64,000 bases of DNA from Vibrio sp. Hep-1b-8 (GTDB lineage: Bacteria > Pseudomonadota > Gammaproteobacteria > Enterobacterales > Vibrionaceae): NCBI RefSeq assembly GCF_006124995.1, contig NZ_QEWN01000112.1, positions 1-64,000 of the forward strand, given 5' to 3'. Position numbers and translations under genes: made by a program. Positions 62,601 to 64,000 of the stretch are shown piece after piece. Every line of letters begins with the position of its first letter. Position 1 is the first letter of the stretch. The notes beneath the pieces are model-generated. The model was not told the origin of the DNA, searched no databases, and worked only from the letters and a program-made list of their open reading frames with translations.

Positions 62601-64000
62601 CTACGCAGGGGCAGGACAGTCTAGCGGTCAGTATTCCAGTCTATGCCGTTGACAGTGATAACGACCATTCCGCCAATAGCAACCTAGTGATCAATATTGG
62701 TGATGACCTACAAGTGGTCACTAACGGCAGTTTAAATGTCACCGAACCGGATCATATCGGCACGGCAGCCAGTAACCAGATTGATGTCATCCCCAAAGCG
62801 GGGGCGGAGAACGGTCAAGTAACGTCGTTCACGTTCGATGGCACAAAGTATGCGCTAGAGAGTGGCAAAACCGAATACAAAGTCACCGATGGTACAGTAA
62901 AAATCAGCGCTGACGGTCAGTTATCCTTTATTGCTGACAGTAATCTTGACCACAAAACCAGCGATACGATTACTCATACCATCGTTGTGACGGTGACCGA
63001 TAAAGACGGCGACACGCTGACCAGCACCGTGGGTCTTGCGATTGCAGACGGTAAAAATCCGCTGATTAACAGCATCACGTCAGTCGATGTGTTTGAGGCG
63101 GGGCTGAATGAAGGCTCACAGGTTGGGGGGACGAACACCACTGCCACGGGCACGATTGACTTTACCACAGTCAGTGACAAAGTCGTCGCGATGGGCATTG
63201 ATGTTAAGGCGTTTAATGATTCATCGACACTTAAATCAGCTGGTCAGGATGTGGTGCTTGAAAAAGTCTCAGACGGAGTTTATCGCGGCTACATTACAGA
63301 GAACAACGTTAAAGTTGACGTCCTGACTATTAAGCTCGACCAAACTAAGCTTGGCGATTACAGTGTGACACTGCATCAAGAAGTCGATCATGGTGCACAA
63401 GGTCAGGATAGCCTGGCTGTGAGTATTCCAGTTTATGCGGTCGACAGCGATAACGATCATTCAGCTAACAGCCAGTTAGTGATAAACATTGGCGATGACT
63501 TACAAGTCGTTACTGATGGTAGTCTGAGCGTTACTGAGCCGGATCATATCGGCACGGCAGCCAGTAACGAGATTGATGTGATTACTGAGGCCGGGGCGGA
63601 TAATGGTCAAGTAACGTCGTTTGCCTTTGATGGTAAAGAATACACGCTCGAAGAGGGCAAAACCGAATATGCCGTTACTGACGGTACGGTTAAGATCACC
63701 GCAGATGGTCAGTTATCCTTTATTGCTGACAGTAATCTTGACCACAAAACCAGCGATACGATTACTCACACCATAGTTGTTACCGTTACCGATCAAGATG
63801 GCGACAAGCTAACCAGCACCGTCAATCTGGATATTACTGATGGTAATGACCCAGTGATCAAAAGCATCACAGCAGTCGATGTGTTTGAAGCCGGATTGGG
63901 TGACGGCTCAGGTTCAGGTGCGACTGACATTACCGCAGAGGGTGTTATTGATGTTACCACTGGCAGTGATGAAGTTGTCGCACTGGCCGTCGATGTTAAA
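59639..64000 (+). CDS. Giant LapA-type repeat adhesin with retention module, partial (runs off right edge)
   Basis: The frame is open from ATG 59639 to the edge, at least 1,454 residues. Residues 1-125 form the LapA-type retention module: VDVLRQAAVIKEISGDVVIV, then VGDTVAKNEIVI, then AAIQEAILAGADPTELLEAT and the di-alanine site TAAG at 122-125, where the LapG protease cuts in known systems. This module plugs the outer-membrane TolC-like pore of a type I exporter and holds the adhesin at the surface. After a divergent linker, units of about 264 residues begin with VFEAGL at residues 346, 621, 886, 1150 and 1414. Each carries NLVINIGDD-LQVV, TVKI-ADGQLSFIA and TVTDKDGD-type Ca2+-binding Ig/cadherin-like parts. 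The RTX secretion signal should lie off the edge. No signal peptide, as expected for type I export. Confidence 0.88.
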   Translation, partial: MDVDVLRQAAVIKEISGDVVIVSPDGKARKAEVGDTVAKNEIVITANQSTIVMESPTAAYHLDSNAIAIEPDVGEWGAVPIAGEVNFELANLSDGAFDEAELAAIQEAILAGADPTELLEATAAGGGAGSANAGFVTIDYNGAEVLASTFFETSAFASNNLDETDEEDRPLVFSAGGESVSESLVEGSLSQGTYPQTITSSATILAGDLPLDPTSFIPNAISLASLLSELNSDITSNGQPVTFSYNASENAIVGVLGGEELLRIDIDTSNLGKDVVLELTTTISQPIDHVPSVAGGQVAFDNDQIVVSFEIEGKDSGGNSIRTPIDAQVTIGDGANAEFTAIDSANVFEAGLNDGSGVGATNTEFEGTLNGALGSDKVTELQIDVDAFNAAQQDSAITSQGQTIILEAVDGQPGVYSGYILLEGVRVDVLKITIGDVTNSDTSFSADYKVELLDELDQGQQGMDSIAIPLPVFAIDADNDQSQRSQLVINVGDDVQVVVDGSLTVTEPDFGATETSNEIDVITEAGADNGQVTSFTFDGTKYPLEEGKTEYAVTDGTVKITADGQLSFIADSNLDHKTSDTITHTIVVTVTDKDGDTLTSTVGLAIADGKNPLINSITSVDVFEAGLNEGSQVGGTNTTATGTIDFTTGSDKVVAMGIDVKAFNDSSTLKSGGKDVVLEEVSTGVYRGYITTDDGKQVDVLSIILDQNKLGEYRVTLLEEVDHSTQGQDTLAVSIPVYAVDSDDDHSANSNLVINIGDDLQVVTNGSLSVTEPDYIGTAASNQIDVITEAGADNGQVTSFTFDGKEYTFEEGKTEYKVTDGTVKISADGQLSFIANSDLDHKASDTITHIIVVTVTDQDGDKLTSTVNLDITDGNDPVIKSITSVDVFEAGLNEGSQVGGTNTTATGLIDFTTGSDKVVAMGIDVKAFNDSSTLKSAGQDVVLEKVSDGVYRGYITENNVKVDVFTITLDKSNVGEYSVTLHKEVDHPTQGQDSLAVSIPVYAVDSDNDHSANSNLVINIGDDLQVVTNGSLNVTEPDHIGTAASNQIDVIPKAGAENGQVTSFTFDGTKYALESGKTEYKVTDGTVKISADGQLSFIADSNLDHKTSDTITHTIVVTVTDKDGDTLTSTVGLAIADGKNPLINSITSVDVFEAGLNEGSQVGGTNTTATGTIDFTTVSDKVVAMGIDVKAFNDSSTLKSAGQDVVLEKVSDGVYRGYITENNVKVDVLTIKLDQTKLGDYSVTLHQEVDHGAQGQDSLAVSIPVYAVDSDNDHSANSQLVINIGDDLQVVTDGSLSVTEPDHIGTAASNEIDVITEAGADNGQVTSFAFDGKEYTLEEGKTEYAVTDGTVKITADGQLSFIADSNLDHKTSDTITHTIVVTVTDQDGDKLTSTVNLDITDGNDPVIKSITAVDVFEAGLGDGSGSGATDITAEGVIDVTTGSDEVVALAVDVK
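60677..64000 (+). repeat. Tandem repeats of about 792 bp in the adhesin gene
   Basis: Units begin at 60677 (divergent), 61502, 62297, 63089 and 63881, each at a GTN-TTT-GA(A/G)-GC motif; spacings are 825, 795, 792 and 792 bp. Units two to four are nearly identical at DNA level over long blocks, e.g. around 61502-61650, 62297-62445 and 63089-63237, while other segments are mosaic. This indicates recent duplication or gene conversion and makes copy number likely to vary. Confidence 0.85.

Noticed and set aside
60619..63198. Reverse-strand open frames within the adhesin gene (several of 60-75 codons)
   Set aside because: They recur with the repeats, lack ribosome sites and mirror the adhesin codons; shadows of the coding strand.
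60677..64000. Repeated DNA considered as a CRISPR array or satellite
   Set aside because: The units are about 792 bp, stay in one open frame and encode Ig/cadherin-like domains; there are no short palindromic repeats with unique spacers.

Overview
The window looks like a Vibrio chromosome, most likely chromosome II of a marine species. The proteins read as Vibrionaceae throughout. A LuxO-dependent Qrr small RNA lies in the window. The neighbourhood of a DUF368 protein, a Qrr RNA, gltS and a PlzD-type PilZ protein recalls V. cholerae chromosome II. Only moderate GC is seen, and no rRNA, tRNA, CRISPR array or prophage body was found.

Left edge (1-1.3 kb): an IS3-family element (IS407-like, with orfA/orfB joined by -1 frameshifting) has cut a P2-like phage integrase gene and left only its catalytic C-terminal half. 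1.3-10.9 kb: an ABC exporter, a citrulline/guanidino hydrolase (CtlX-like), a Crp/Fnr regulator next to adenosine deaminase, a deletion scar fusing a TonB receptor fragment to the tail of a membrane transporter, a DUF368 lipid-carrier translocase, the qrr gene with LuxO boxes and a sigma-54 promoter, gltS and plzD. 11.4-16.5 kb: an MFS carrier, then a LysR regulator next to a three-gene set: a 2-oxoglutarate/Fe dioxygenase of the amino-acid hydroxylase type, a DMT (RhtA-like) exporter and an AstE/AspA-like deacylase. This set is the best candidate for an undescribed small pathway. 16.7-28.4 kb: mixed metabolic and transport genes (YdcF-like, FtrA plus rhodanese, MFS, TSUP, YccF, a nuclease-like protein, NagA, a shortened BenE next to its SutR-like regulator, a diguanylate cyclase).

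28.5-34.6 kb is a maltodextrin/glycogen block: glgX (frameshifted), a MalT-box promoter region, lamB, malM and a further porin. 34.8-38.8 kb has an FAH-family enzyme and amino-acid exporters (AzlCD with an AraC regulator, LysE). 38.9-42.4 kb is an Scs (suppressor of copper sensitivity) thiol-redox operon whose ScsC has lost its catalytic centre. 42.5-44.2 kb is a phosphohexomutase. 44.6-52.4 kb is a complete caa3-type cytochrome c oxidase operon with its copper and haem A biogenesis genes, including a small protein that resembles a degenerate Sco. 52.4-55.7 kb is a polar amino-acid ABC importer. Then come aroG and a periplasmic alpha-amylase (MalS-like). From 59.6 kb to the right edge is the N-terminal part of a giant LapA-type adhesin with a retention module and nearly identical repeats of about 264 residues.

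Two themes run through the window. One is surface and c-di-GMP/quorum control: Qrr, PlzD, a GGDEF protein and a LapG-cleavable adhesin. The other is ongoing gene decay: truncated integrase, TonB/MFS scar, nonsense codon in the SutR-like regulator, N-terminally short BenE, frameshifted glgX and deleted scsC. All identifications come from reading translations and motifs; no database search was run.
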